Assembly: GCF_029892785.1 (NCBI RefSeq)
Contig: NZ_JARXXA010000001.1
Span: 401,763-465,762, forward strand
Direction of reading: 5' to 3'
Length of the DNA: 64,000 nt
From: Parabacteroides sp. PH5-46
GTDB lineage: Bacteria > Bacteroidota > Bacteroidia > Bacteroidales > Tannerellaceae
Positions 16,685 to 26,298 of this stretch are shown piece after piece (within the stretch, counting starts at the first letter, position 1; every line of letters starts with the position of its first letter). Under the pieces are notes generated by a model. That model did no database searches, had not been told where the DNA came from, and was given only the letters and a program-made list of their open reading frames with translations. Position numbers and translations under genes: made by a program.

Positions 16685-18166
16685 ATGGCAATAGAACGAA
16701 TTACAGCAAAAGAGGCAGCTTTGCGGATCAAACATAATGATCAGGTGGGTTTCAGCGGTTTTACACATGCAGGATGCCCGAAGATAGTTCCTTTGGAAAT
16801 AGCCAAACTGGCTCAGGAGGAACACGAGAAAGGAAATCCGTTTGAAATAGCTGTCTTTACAGGGGCATCTACAGGTGACAATATAGACGGCGCACTGGCA
16901 CGGGCTAATGCCATTAAGTTTCGCACCCCTTACCAGACAAACAACGATATAAGGAATGAAATAAACAAAGGCGTAGTAAGCTATTTTGATTTACACCTCT
17001 CTTCCCTGGCACAGGACTTACGTTATGGCTTTTACGGCGATATAGACGTTGCTGTTATCGAAGCATCTGATGTTACAGAGGATGGCAAAATAATACCAAC
17101 CAGTGGTGTAGGCATTGCTCCTACTATTGTCCGGATGGCAAAACTAGTAATTGTAGAACTAAACAGTTGGCATCCCAAAGAATTACGGGGAATACACGAC
17201 CTATTGGATTTGCAAGACCCTCCATACCGTAAAGAAATACCCATTACGAATGTAAAATCACGCATAGGAAAGGACTATATACAGGTAGACTCGGCTAAGA
17301 TAGTGATAGTAGAAACCAATGTTCCGAATGATGGAGGCGGCTTTGCTCCTGTAGATGATATCACCTCCCGGATAGGGAAAAATACAGCTGATTTTCTGGT
17401 AAATGAAGTACGTAGGGGAACCATTCCGAAGAAGTTCCTTCCTATACAGTCCGGAGTAGGAAATATAGCCAATGCCGTGTTGGCAGCTATGGGAGATAAT
17501 AAGGATATTCCCAACTTTGAAGTCTATACGGAAGTTATTCAGGATGCCATCATTGATTTGCTGGAAAAAGGGCGTATTACTTATGCCAGCGGGGGGACGC
17601 TAACAGTAAGTAACCCGTATATAGAACGAATCTACAAGAATCTTCCGTTTTTTAAAGAACGGATTGTACTACGAACTTCCGAAATATCCAACAATCCGGA
17701 AGTGATCCGTCGCTTGGGTATCATTTCCATGAATACTGCTATTGAAGCGGATATTTTCGGAAACATAAACTCTACACACATCACCGGAAGTAAAATTATG
17801 AACGGACTGGGTGGATCGGGTGATTTCACACGGAATGCCTACCTCTCTATATTCTTAACTCCATCCACCGCCAAAAATGGAGATATAAGTGCGATTGTCC
17901 CGATGGTATCGCATGTAGATCATAACGAACATTCTGTTAAAGTGATTATTACGGAACATGGAGTAGCCGATCTGCGCGGAAAATCGCCTAAAGAAAGGGC
18001 TGTTTGTGTTATCGAAAACTGTTCGCATCCCGACTATCGCCCGCTTTTGTATAAATATCTGGAAAGTGGAGCCAAAGGCCAAACCCCCGTTAACTTACAA
18101 AACGCCTTTGCTTTTCATAATACTTTTATCAAAACCGGAAGCATGAAAAACACTTGTATTAGCTAA
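16685..18166 (+). CDS. Acetyl-CoA hydrolase/CoA-transferase family protein (succinyl-CoA:acetate type)
   Basis: A 493-residue class I CoA-transferase of the acetyl-CoA hydrolase/transferase group (COG0427), which moves CoA between acetate and succinate or similar acids in the cytoplasm. Family landmarks are SGFTHAGCPKIVP near the N-terminus, GGTLTVS, the glycine loop GLGGSGDFTRNAYLS and ITEHGVADLRGKSP near the C-terminus. The Glu in VYTEVIQD (about residue 283) is the likely acyl-CoA-binding catalytic glutamate. In fermenting Bacteroidales this step links succinate and acetate production to ATP saving. It is transcribed alone from a strong promoter. Confidence 0.9.
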   Translation: MAIERITAKEAALRIKHNDQVGFSGFTHAGCPKIVPLEIAKLAQEEHEKGNPFEIAVFTGASTGDNIDGALARANAIKFRTPYQTNNDIRNEINKGVVSYFDLHLSSLAQDLRYGFYGDIDVAVIEASDVTEDGKIIPTSGVGIAPTIVRMAKLVIVELNSWHPKELRGIHDLLDLQDPPYRKEIPITNVKSRIGKDYIQVDSAKIVIVETNVPNDGGGFAPVDDITSRIGKNTADFLVNEVRRGTIPKKFLPIQSGVGNIANAVLAAMGDNKDIPNFEVYTEVIQDAIIDLLEKGRITYASGGTLTVSNPYIERIYKNLPFFKERIVLRTSEISNNPEVIRRLGIISMNTAIEADIFGNINSTHITGSKIMNGLGGSGDFTRNAYLSIFLTPSTAKNGDISAIVPMVSHVDHNEHSVKVIITEHGVADLRGKSPKERAVCVIENCSHPDYRPLLYKYLESGAKGQTPVNLQNAFAFHNTFIKTGSMKNTCIS

Positions 18167-18181
18167 CGATACACCACTTAA

Positions 18182-18271
18182 AAAAACGCATGCGTACGTT
18201 TAAAAAATCGCATGCATGCGTTTTTATAATTGCAGCCATGCGTTTTTTTAATTGCATGGCTGCAATTTTTT
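18182..18271. terminator. Two consecutive GC-palindrome hairpins with T-runs
   Basis: Just after the CoA-transferase stop, AAAAACGCATGC (18182-18193) pairs with GCATGCGTTTTT (18214-18225). A second hairpin follows: ATTGCAGCCATGC (18229-18241) pairs perfectly with GCATGGCTGCAAT (18254-18266), then T-run. The second is a good intrinsic terminator. The first contains nested palindromes (CGCATGCG, CGTACG, CGCATGCATGCG). Nothing else is seen between 18272 and 18437 apart from the leader of the sigma-factor gene. Confidence 0.7.
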
Positions 18272-18437
18272 CTTCATATAACTTGTTGTTACATATCGTA
18301 TAGTAGCCTGTCATTTTTACGACTGCAATGCCAATCAAAGTATTTTCGTTAAAAAAATATTAGAAAATATAATAAGTAGTCCGTATCTTTAAAGAATATT
18401 ATTATTATAATTGTATTTGAATGAGCTTTTATAGCGG

Positions 18438-19007
18438 ATGAGTGAAGAGATAATAAACAGACTACACCTTGACGATCACCAGGCAATGAAGCAGGTGTTC
18501 AGGCTGTATTATGCTCCATTATGTAATTATGCCAAACGATATGTAGAAAGTATTACTATTGCAGAAGAAATAGTAAGCGATGTGCTATATAAAATATGGC
18601 AAAACAGACACTATATACAAGCAAAAACGTTCCGGGAATATTTATATACGGCTACTCGCAATACGGCTATAAATTATCTGACACAGCAACAAAACCAACG
18701 CAGACTGGCTGACGAATGGGCGGAACAACTCCGGCATGAATTGATAGACGAAACACCATTAAACGATCTTATTTTGTCGGAAATAGAAGTAAAATATCAT
18801 GATTTAATCAATCATTTACCGGAACAATGCCGAAAGGTTTTTTTGTTGAGCAGAACCGAAAACCGCACCTATGAAGAAATAGCTACCCAGATGAATATAT
18901 CTGTCAATACCGTAAAGCATCATATAAAAGTAGCCCTACAGAAACTACGGGACGGATTAAGCGAATTTTTAATCTGGTTTGCCCTTTTTATTGACTATAT
19001 TTTTTAA
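18438..19007 (+). CDS. ECF RNA polymerase sigma factor (FecI-like)
   Basis: A 189-residue extracytoplasmic-function sigma factor of the Bacteroidetes expansion family. Region 2 spans about 22-88 (YYAPLCNYAKRYVES, EEIVSDVLYKIW, TATRNTAINYL). Region 4 spans about 130-178 (LPEQCRKVFLLSRTENRTYEEIA, then NISVNTVKHHI as the DNA-recognition helix). It is followed after 71 nt by the FecR anti-sigma gene and then susC/susD, the normal order for a surface-signalled uptake system. It would be released when the SusC-type receptor signals through FecR, and then transcribe susC/susD. Confidence 0.93.
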   Translation: MSEEIINRLHLDDHQAMKQVFRLYYAPLCNYAKRYVESITIAEEIVSDVLYKIWQNRHYIQAKTFREYLYTATRNTAINYLTQQQNQRRLADEWAEQLRHELIDETPLNDLILSEIEVKYHDLINHLPEQCRKVFLLSRTENRTYEEIATQMNISVNTVKHHIKVALQKLRDGLSEFLIWFALFIDYIF

Positions 19008-19078
19008 TTTTTTTCTCATACCACCTACCCACATTCTTTTCTCAATTGTATATATATTAAAGTAAGATAATTATTTAA

Positions 19079-20173
19079 ATGAACGATCTGCTAAATGATT
19101 CCATATTAAATTTCCTTTCAAGGAAAGAATCTCCCGAAGATATACAGAAATTACGGGAGTGGCTGGATGCTGATCCGGCACACAGAGAGCAACTTAAGCA
19201 ATGGCTTAACGTTTGGGATATGGCGGAAACGCTCGACAACACAGAGAAGTATCAACCGGAAGATGCATATCAACGCTTTATATACAGATTGGAACAAGAT
19301 GCCTCACTTAAAGCCGATACATCTAAAATACATCAATCCAAGAAGTCTTATTTATCGACTCTGCTTCGTATTGCGGCTGTATTTATTATTAGTTTTTCTT
19401 TGGGAACAATCTCACATATATATTATTCAAAATCTCCGGCAAAAGCCACTACTTATGTAGAGAATATCATCCCCTTAGGCTCAAAATCCGAAATTAAATT
19501 ACCGGACGGGAGTATCGTATGGCTAAATGCCGGAAGCAAGCTGCGCTACCCTACCGACTATGGGAAGACAAGCCGTGACATCTTCCTGGAGGGAGAAGGC
19601 TATTTTAAAGTTGCTAAACAAACAGATAAACCTTTTACTGTCCATACGGCTATGATGAAGGTAAGGGCTTTGGGTACAGAATTTAACGTAAAAGCCTATC
19701 CCGACGAACGAGTGGCGGAAACAATGCTAATCAATGGAAAAGTAGTTATTGATAAAGGAGATAAGCCATCAACAATTGAAAAGTCTGTAGAATTAAAGCC
19801 TGGACAGAAGTTTTCCGTCGCGGCCTATATGGATTCTAAACCGGAAGAAGAGACAGACCTGCAACAAGAAATATTAACTGCTCCGGTTATAAAGCAATTA
19901 CCTGCTGTTGTGGCCAATGCAGAAGTATCATGGAAAGAGCGTAACTGGCGGATTGAAAGAGAAGAACTGCAAAGCCTGGCTGTAAAACTTGAACGAAGAT
20001 ATGATGTAAAAATACAAGTAGATGATCTATTGAAAAACTATAGATATTCCGGAACGTTGAAAGATGAATCACTGGAGCAGGTGTTAACCGCTATGCAATT
20101 ATCCTCTCCTATACTGTTTGAAGTCAAAGGAAAAAATGTGCAGATTTATGTTGACCTGAAAAAGATGAAATAA
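19079..20173 (+). CDS. FecR-family anti-sigma factor
   Basis: A 364-residue single-pass inner-membrane protein. Residues 1-90 are the cytoplasmic sigma-binding part. One membrane helix lies at about 92-115. The periplasmic FecR domain spans about 127-222 (GSKSEIKLPDGSIVWLNAGS and the FLEGEGYFKV motif, landmarks LPDGSIVWLNAGS and LEGEGYFKV), and a C-terminal DUF4974 domain lies at about 293-362. It holds the ECF sigma factor inactive and passes the signal from the SusC-type receptor, whose N-terminal STN domain should contact this protein. Confidence 0.93.
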   Translation: MNDLLNDSILNFLSRKESPEDIQKLREWLDADPAHREQLKQWLNVWDMAETLDNTEKYQPEDAYQRFIYRLEQDASLKADTSKIHQSKKSYLSTLLRIAAVFIISFSLGTISHIYYSKSPAKATTYVENIIPLGSKSEIKLPDGSIVWLNAGSKLRYPTDYGKTSRDIFLEGEGYFKVAKQTDKPFTVHTAMMKVRALGTEFNVKAYPDERVAETMLINGKVVIDKGDKPSTIEKSVELKPGQKFSVAAYMDSKPEEETDLQQEILTAPVIKQLPAVVANAEVSWKERNWRIEREELQSLAVKLERRYDVKIQVDDLLKNYRYSGTLKDESLEQVLTAMQLSSPILFEVKGKNVQIYVDLKKMK

Positions 20174-20251
20174 TGTTTTTTGTTAACTATTAAAACAAAC
20201 TATATACTGTTAAAACAAAAGCCTATGATACAGCAATGATGAACACATTTT

Positions 20252-20355
20252 AAAAATTAGCAGGATGCTGAGAACATCCTGCTAACGAGAATAAAGGAAC
20301 CCAAGTTTTTCACTTTCGACGGCAGAAAACAAAGGTTCGATTGTCTAATAAATCA
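20252..20355 (-). ncRNA. Candidate cis-antisense small RNA over the susC leader
   Basis: A minus-strand -7 box, TACATTTG (complement of 20360-20367), and the minus-strand terminator at 20257-20285 would bound an RNA of about 100 nt complementary to the susC 5' leader. Small RNAs in this position, antisense to susC leaders, are known for Bacteroides fragilis polysaccharide loci, including one with a sigma/anti-sigma pair (DonS). I see no clear -33 box for it. The 5' end is an estimate. Confidence 0.4.
20257..20285 (-). terminator. Hairpin in susC leader; terminator for a probable antisense RNA
   Basis: TTAGCAGGATG (20257-20267) pairs perfectly with CATCCTGCTAA (20275-20285) around a 7-nt loop. 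On the plus strand no T-run follows. On the minus strand the hairpin is followed at once by TTTTT (complement of about 20252-20256), so it terminates minus-strand transcription. It therefore looks like the 3' end of a small RNA antisense to the susC leader. Confidence 0.55.
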
Positions 20356-20368
20356 AGTACAAATGTAA

Positions 20369-23300
20369 ATGAAAAAATCAAAAACCCACATGTATTCATG
20401 CCAAAAATCGGGATGGATACTACAATTCTTCAGAATCATGAAATTAATGTTTGTGTTTGTTATGGCAGGTCTATTGTCTGTCCATGCAGAAGTTTATTCG
20501 CAGGTGTATTCAGTCTCCATGAAAAACGCACAACTTAGGGAAGTAATGCAGAAGATTGAAGACCAGAGCGATTATCGCTTTTTCTTTAGTGATGACGTGA
20601 CTGATCTTTCACGCAATGTTCAGGTAAATGTAGTTGATGCAACGATTGATCAGTTATTGAACAACATTCTATCACCACACGGACTGGGATATAAAATTAT
20701 GGATAACCTTATTATTATCAGTCCTTATACAGCTTCCAAGCTACAGCAAATGCCTACTATTACCGGAACAGTGTTGGATGCTTACGGGGATCCGTTGGCT
20801 GGTGTTACTGTAATAGTAGAAGGTACCTCTATCGGAACCATTACTGATAATAACGGAAAATACACAATCAATGCAACGCCAAATTCCACCCTGGTTTTCT
20901 CTTTCATTGGTTTTGCTACACAACGCATTGCAATCGGGCAAAAAACAACAATAGATGTCAGACTGACCGAAGATGCGCTTGAAATGGGAGAAGTAGTTGT
21001 TACGGCATTAGGTATTAAACGCGAGCAAAAAGCTATCGGATACGCCGCACAACAAATAAAGGGAGATGAGATTATACGTGCCAATACGGCTAATATAGCC
21101 AGTGCATTATCCGGTAAAATAGCAGGGGTAAACATTAACAATGCCAACCAGTTAGACGGAGGATCTTCCCGTATTGTGATTCGTGGTAATAATAATATAC
21201 AGGGAAATAACCAGCCTTTGATTGTTATTGACGGAATGCCGTTAGAAAATAATCCTTCAGTGAATATAAGTAGCGGCTCCACATCAGAAGCCACAGATAA
21301 AGTACGCGACTTAGGCTCAGGACTGAACTTCATCAATAACAATGACATCGAAGACATGAGTATATTGAAAGGGCCGGCTGCTGCAGCTTTGTATGGTGCA
21401 CGTGGGGCGAATGGTGTAATCCTTATTACGACAAAAAAGGGAGTTAAGAAGGAAGGCCTGGGAGTAGATTATTCATTTACTACAAAGATAATCAACCCAT
21501 ATAAGTTTCGTGACCAACAAACAGAATATGGTTATGGAGGTTTGCATTATCCGATGTATTCAGCAGTAACCAAATACCAGCAAGATGCTGATGGCAACTA
21601 TCTGTATCCCAAAAACACATGGGCTGATCCCAGATGGGACGTTGTTTATGGACGAATGCCGAATGGTTATATGACCTATGATCAGTTCTCCTGGCATGCT
21701 TACTCTATGTCGTGGGGGCCTAAGATGGACGGAACAATGGTGAAATGGTGGGATGGAGAGATGCGTCCACATGTGGCCGATCCGGATTATGAAAAATACT
21801 ATTACAAGAACGGACATACAAATACGCACAATGTATCCTTCTCCGGAGGTGGAGAGTTTGGTACTGTTCGCGTAGGGCTAACCCGTGAAGACCATAGCGC
21901 CGTAATAGATAACAGCGACTTTAACCGTACGGCAGTTACATTAGGTGCTAATCTGAATATATCCAGAAAATTGAAAGCAGAAGTGTATGCCACTTACAAC
22001 AACTATGATCGTCACAATATCATCGAAATAGGGGGCGACAATGACGGTATAACCAAGGCTTTTTATATTTTCCCGTCCGACTATAAACCTTCATTGGCAC
22101 ATGCCAATTATAAGAATGCAGACGGTTCTCGTCCGGGTCGTAGTCAATACTACGGAGATGGCGGACAAGGACATTACATATTCTGGAACTTATATGAAAA
22201 CTCCTACGATTACGAACGCGACCAGCTGTTAGGTTCTGTAAAACTAACCTACAGCCCTGTAGAATGGCTTTCATTCTCCGGACAGGTAGGTTTAGACTAT
22301 CACGTAGGGGATATTGTGAATAAAAGAGCGCCTATTGATATTTATGGCTTGGAATCCGGTTATTATCAACACAAATTAAACAAAGAATCAGTCATTAATG
22401 CCGACTTCATCGCTACAGCCCGGAAGAATGACCTGTTTGTTGATAAATTTAATGCCAGCTTCTCTTTGGGAGCTACCCGTTGGGATCGTAAATACTATCA
22501 GATGGAAGGACAAACATCCGGAAAATACTTTAAAGATCCCTATATATATACCTTTGGCAACTATGACCTGAGTAAGCAAAGTGGCGTTATTCAGAGCGAC
22601 CAGATACCGGTAGAAGATATCCTGAACAAACGAATCAATTCGGTATACGGTTTCCTTGATTTAAGTTATGGTGATTTTATTTATGCGCAGGTAACCGGAC
22701 GTAACGACTGGTCTAGCACTTTACCGCTAGGAAGTAACTCTTATTTCTATCCGTCGGCATCGTTGAGCTTTGTTCCAACTGCATTACTAGACATGCCAAA
22801 CTGGTTTAATTTTGGCAAAATACGTCTGGCCTATGCTAGTGCAGCTACCGATGCCGACCCTTACCAGGTAGTACCGACTTACCAGACAGGCTCATTTGGA
22901 GGCGCACCGATTGCCGGACTCAGAGAAACGATTCCTCCAAGCAACCTGAAGCCGCAACGTGCCGACTCGTATGAGTTTGGCTTGGGATTATCTATGTTTG
23001 AGCATCGTTTCAACTTCGACTTTACGTATTATCATACCAAGTCTTACAATCAAATTATGGCAGGTCCTGTTCCCAGTTCTTCCGGCTACAACAGTGTACG
23101 TTTCAATACCGGAAAGATGGAGAATAAAGGGATTGAAATAATAGCTGGTTATCATGCAGTAAGGAATAAGGATTGGGATTTAAGATTTGAGCTAAACCTG
23201 GCTCGCAACAAGAATAAGCTACTTTCCATGGGCGAAGGGGTAAATGTGTTTGAAATCGGACAGATATTCTCCGGTAATGGACCGATCATCCAGGTAGAAG

Positions 23301-24040
23301 TAGGTGATAGCTATGGAAATATCTATGGATGGGATTATGAACGCGACGCTAACGGAAATAAAATCATTGATGTTATCTACGATAAAAACGAACCGAACAA
23401 AGTAGCGGGAACCAAATACAAAACAACAAAAGACCGGGTGAAGATAGGTAATATAACACCTGATGTGATCGGAGGATTGAACGCTAATCTTCGATGGAAG
23501 AATTTAAGTCTTTATGCTTTGGTAGGTTTCAGCTATGGCGGCGACTTATGGAGTGGTACGTATGCTACATCTCTTTCTTCGGGTTTAAGTCCTGAAACAC
23601 TGTATGAGCGTAACGGAGGCGGACTGCCTTACACCTATTCCGACGGAACAACAGCCAATCATGGTATCGTCATGGATGGCGTACTGGCAGACGGAACGCC
23701 TAACACACATGTGGTACACTATGCATGGAAATACGGACAATTAGGTTCGTGGGGTGCCGGTAACCTGACTACTCCTTCTATTCTGGAGAATAACTGGGTG
23801 AAGATGAATGAAATTACCATTTCGTATGACCTTCCTCAGGATTGGGTGAAACGCCTGAAAATCTTCCAGAGCCTGAGCCTGATGGCCAGTGGCCGTGACC
23901 TGTTCTATATTTATTCCTCATTACCCGACAACCTGAACCCTGCGGCATTGAGTAACTCAGCCGGTAATGCTCAAGGTCTGGAATTCGGAGCTTTGCCCGG
24001 TATGCGTACATTCAGTTTTACATTGAAAGCGGGATTCTAA
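20369..24040 (+). CDS. SusC/RagA-family TonB-dependent outer-membrane receptor with STN domain
   Basis: A 1223-residue outer-membrane transporter. A long N-terminus with the signal segment (IMKLMFVFVMAGLLSVHAEVYSQ, landmark MAGLLSVHAEVYSQ) is followed by an STN signalling domain (about 48-112), a carboxypeptidase-regulatory-like domain (about 131-215, ITGTVLDAYGDPLAGV), the TonB plug (about 225-365, ending GANGVILITTKKG, the SusC signature) and the beta-barrel to the final Phe. The STN domain is the one that contacts FecR, fitting the upstream sigma/anti-sigma genes. It imports a glycan or peptide together with the SusD partner; no carbohydrate enzymes lie next to it, so the ligand is unknown. 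M1 is 20369; a shorter start near Met23 is possible. Confidence 0.95.
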   Translation: MKKSKTHMYSCQKSGWILQFFRIMKLMFVFVMAGLLSVHAEVYSQVYSVSMKNAQLREVMQKIEDQSDYRFFFSDDVTDLSRNVQVNVVDATIDQLLNNILSPHGLGYKIMDNLIIISPYTASKLQQMPTITGTVLDAYGDPLAGVTVIVEGTSIGTITDNNGKYTINATPNSTLVFSFIGFATQRIAIGQKTTIDVRLTEDALEMGEVVVTALGIKREQKAIGYAAQQIKGDEIIRANTANIASALSGKIAGVNINNANQLDGGSSRIVIRGNNNIQGNNQPLIVIDGMPLENNPSVNISSGSTSEATDKVRDLGSGLNFINNNDIEDMSILKGPAAAALYGARGANGVILITTKKGVKKEGLGVDYSFTTKIINPYKFRDQQTEYGYGGLHYPMYSAVTKYQQDADGNYLYPKNTWADPRWDVVYGRMPNGYMTYDQFSWHAYSMSWGPKMDGTMVKWWDGEMRPHVADPDYEKYYYKNGHTNTHNVSFSGGGEFGTVRVGLTREDHSAVIDNSDFNRTAVTLGANLNISRKLKAEVYATYNNYDRHNIIEIGGDNDGITKAFYIFPSDYKPSLAHANYKNADGSRPGRSQYYGDGGQGHYIFWNLYENSYDYERDQLLGSVKLTYSPVEWLSFSGQVGLDYHVGDIVNKRAPIDIYGLESGYYQHKLNKESVINADFIATARKNDLFVDKFNASFSLGATRWDRKYYQMEGQTSGKYFKDPYIYTFGNYDLSKQSGVIQSDQIPVEDILNKRINSVYGFLDLSYGDFIYAQVTGRNDWSSTLPLGSNSYFYPSASLSFVPTALLDMPNWFNFGKIRLAYASAATDADPYQVVPTYQTGSFGGAPIAGLRETIPPSNLKPQRADSYEFGLGLSMFEHRFNFDFTYYHTKSYNQIMAGPVPSSSGYNSVRFNTGKMENKGIEIIAGYHAVRNKDWDLRFELNLARNKNKLLSMGEGVNVFEIGQIFSGNGPIIQVEVGDSYGNIYGWDYERDANGNKIIDVIYDKNEPNKVAGTKYKTTKDRVKIGNITPDVIGGLNANLRWKNLSLYALVGFSYGGDLWSGTYATSLSSGLSPETLYERNGGGLPYTYSDGTTANHGIVMDGVLADGTPNTHVVHYAWKYGQLGSWGAGNLTTPSILENNWVKMNEITISYDLPQDWVKRLKIFQSLSLMASGRDLFYIYSSLPDNLNPAALSNSAGNAQGLEFGALPGMRTFSFTLKAGF

Positions 24041-24066
24041 TTGTGAAATATTAAACTATATTGAAG

Positions 24067-25692
24067 ATGAAAACAAATCGTATAAAAATATATCTTTTAC
24101 TATTGGTCTTAGTAGCCGGATTTACCCAATCCTGCACGGATGGATTTGAAGATATGAATAAAGATCCCAAAAATCCTACTCAGACAAGTATGCCATCTTT
24201 GTTTAATAAGATAATCAGCACTCTACCATTGGTGGGACAAGAAATAACAGCTGTTCATCATGGTGTATACTACTTCCAGACACAGCAACTGGCAAATGCA
24301 AAACCGGAGTATCCGATGGCTAGCGGTTCGAATGACCTGTGGAATAATTACTATTACAACCTGAAAAACATACACCTGCTGTATCAAGAACTGGATGCCT
24401 ACCAAACGGATCTAAAAAAGGATAATGCGAAAGCCTGTATTGATATCCTTTTGGCATACAAAACTTTGCATATGCTCGACTACTTTGGTGATATGCCGTT
24501 CTTCAATGCCGGTCAGGGGCTCTATGGAACAGCCTACTATATGGTAGCCTATGACAAACAGGAAGAGGTATACAAACATTGTATCGATTTAATGAAACAG
24601 GCCAGCCAGGCATTATCTACCGCTACAGGCGACCAATATTCATTCAGTTCTGGTGATACGTTCTTAAAAGGGGATATAAGCAAATGGAAAAAGTTTGCAA
24701 ACTCTATCCTGCTACGCTATGGTATGCAACTGGCAGATGCTGATGCCGCCTATACAACATTGGTTGGTGAACTGTTAGGCGATTCGGGAAAATATCCAAT
24801 GCTGTCAGGAACAGACATTATAGGATTATGGCCCAAAGACTTGGCCAATACACTGTTTGAAAATCACCCCTGGAGTTATCGCGAAAACAACACATCCTGC
24901 CTGGGAACTACTATGTGGAAAGCAATGTCGGACAATGACAATGTAGATGGTAGTGGTATATTCGATCCCCGCTGCTTCGTATTCTTTGAACCGAACAATG
25001 ATGGCGAATGGAAGGCGCATCCGCAGAACGGAACGCCTGCATCTGGAGAAGGGCAAGGACTTGGCCCGTATTTCAACCAGAATTACCCGACAGGTCGTGG
25101 CAAAGGAGCTACTGAACAGGAATGGAACAACAAAACAGAAGCATGCCGTTTCTCTCCTGTAAACTTCTATCTGGCATCCAATGAGGACTATATACCTGAA
25201 ATCATGGTTACTGCCGCCGAAGTACATTTCTTACGTGCAGAAGCATACACAAGAGGAATCGGCGTATCAAAGAATACTGCTACCGCAGAGACAGAGTACG
25301 AAGCAGGGATAAAATCATCTCTCCATTTCTGGTATGACAAAGTGGTTGAACCATGCGCTCAATGGATATTCTATAAGCCAACGCTAACAAGCGAGCAGGA
25401 AACTACATACCTGAAACGTGAAGCATTTAGCAGTAATGATGCAACCGCATTGAAGCAAATTTATAAACAAATGTGGATCGACTCTTTCCGTCAGCCCTGG
25501 GTATCATTCAACTTATACAGAAGAACACTGAATACTCCTCGGGATGAGTCAGGTACATATAATTCGGCAGACTATAATTTTCATAAAGTCCCCTACCCTG
25601 AAAGCGAAAAGAACTATAACTTAGATAATTTCAACAAAGCGACCGATGGTGGGAACAATGCCACTGATAAGAAACTGTTCTGGCATAAATAA
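24067..25692 (+). CDS. SusD/RagB-family surface lipoprotein
   Basis: A 541-residue outer-membrane lipoprotein that caps the SusC barrel and binds the ligand. The ATG at 24067 is chosen over a TTG 6 nt upstream. The signal peptide ends FTQSC (Cys23). The early DGFEDMNKDPKNPT segment and late EWN/YxPEI-type repeats fit the SusD-like_2 group (PF12771), which often pairs with peptide or unknown-ligand SusC proteins rather than starch. It follows susC by 26 nt and ends at a strong terminator. Confidence 0.93.
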   Translation: MKTNRIKIYLLLLVLVAGFTQSCTDGFEDMNKDPKNPTQTSMPSLFNKIISTLPLVGQEITAVHHGVYYFQTQQLANAKPEYPMASGSNDLWNNYYYNLKNIHLLYQELDAYQTDLKKDNAKACIDILLAYKTLHMLDYFGDMPFFNAGQGLYGTAYYMVAYDKQEEVYKHCIDLMKQASQALSTATGDQYSFSSGDTFLKGDISKWKKFANSILLRYGMQLADADAAYTTLVGELLGDSGKYPMLSGTDIIGLWPKDLANTLFENHPWSYRENNTSCLGTTMWKAMSDNDNVDGSGIFDPRCFVFFEPNNDGEWKAHPQNGTPASGEGQGLGPYFNQNYPTGRGKGATEQEWNNKTEACRFSPVNFYLASNEDYIPEIMVTAAEVHFLRAEAYTRGIGVSKNTATAETEYEAGIKSSLHFWYDKVVEPCAQWIFYKPTLTSEQETTYLKREAFSSNDATALKQIYKQMWIDSFRQPWVSFNLYRRTLNTPRDESGTYNSADYNFHKVPYPESEKNYNLDNFNKATDGGNNATDKKLFWHK

Positions 25693-25740
25693 AGCTGAAA
25701 TAACAGTTTAAAGTTGACTATTTGTCACTTTTTATAATAT

Positions 25741-25778
25741 GAAACCCCATTTTCTTCTGTAGGAGAAAATGGGGTTTC
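25741..25778. terminator. Bidirectional terminator after susD
   Basis: GAAACCCCATTTTC (25741-25754) pairs perfectly with GAAAATGGGGTTTC (25765-25778): a 14-bp stem with a 10-nt loop between the converging susD and YgaP-like genes. The A/T-rich stem ends give partial T-runs on both strands. Confidence 0.8.
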
Positions 25779-25793
25779 AAATACCTGATCAAT

Positions 25794-25982
25794 TCACTGT
25801 TTGACATCCAATTTATCAAGCAATTTCTCTAATGGACAAAACTTAGTAAACGATGACTGTATAAGATTTACTCCTACAAAGGCAGGCAGTAACAGCCATT
25901 TGATAGAGACAAAATAAGCTAAGGAAATACCAGTCAGTACCATTGTTCCCGCTACTATGCGGATAATATATTCACGTTTCAT
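25794..25982 (-). CDS. YgaP-like small membrane protein (DUF2892)
   Basis: A 62-residue protein with two hydrophobic helices (REYIIRIVAGTMVLTGISLAY and IKWLLLPAFVGVNLIQSSFT, landmarks IVAGTMVLTGIS and LLLPAFVGVNLIQSS) and the terminal CPLEKLL motif typical of DUF2892/YgaP membrane domains. In YgaP this part is fused to a rhodanese; here a rhodanese gene lies in the divergent operon at 32406. The ATG at 25982 is used; a TTG at 25988 overlaps the previous stop. It is the last gene of the RND operon, 2 nt after the PII-like gene. Confidence 0.85.
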   Translation of the reverse strand: MKREYIIRIVAGTMVLTGISLAYFVSIKWLLLPAFVGVNLIQSSFTKFCPLEKLLDKLDVKQ

Positions 25983-25984
25983 AA

Positions 25985-26296
25985 TCAAAGCAGTTTAGAA
26001 AAATGTTCAACATCAAGAATAAAGGCATGTACCGGAAAAGGGTTTTTCGTTTCTATATTGCACGTATCAATCTCCATAATAGCTTTGTCTGCTATTTCTT
26101 TTGTGAGAAAACTGAAAAGCATGATGGAGTTTGTTTTTGCATTACTGGAATCGGCTGCAAACCATCCTAAACTCTCCTTTTTCTTTTTATAACCAGTAAT
26201 GTCGGTTACACTAAAGCGCCTCACTCCGGCATCCTGGAGCAGGCTGGCTACCCGCTCCTGATACTCTTTAATACTTAATACGACTAATAATTTCAT
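25985..26296 (-). CDS. Small PII-like/DUF3240-like protein
   Basis: A 103-residue soluble protein with the length and alternating pattern of a ferredoxin-like PII fold (MKLLVVLSIKEYQERVASLLQDAGV opening, landmarks LLVVLSIKEY and VASLLQDAGV). Similar small proteins (DUF3240 or PII-like) are often encoded beside RND heavy-metal pumps. It starts 2 nt after the RND permease stop and ends just before the YgaP-like gene, so the three are co-translated. I propose a sensor or regulator of the pump, but this is inference. Confidence 0.65.
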   Translation of the reverse strand: MKLLVVLSIKEYQERVASLLQDAGVRRFSVTDITGYKKKKESLGWFAADSSNAKTNSIMLFSFLTKEIADKAIMEIDTCNIETKNPFPVHAFILDVEHFSKLL

Positions 26297-26298
26297 GA

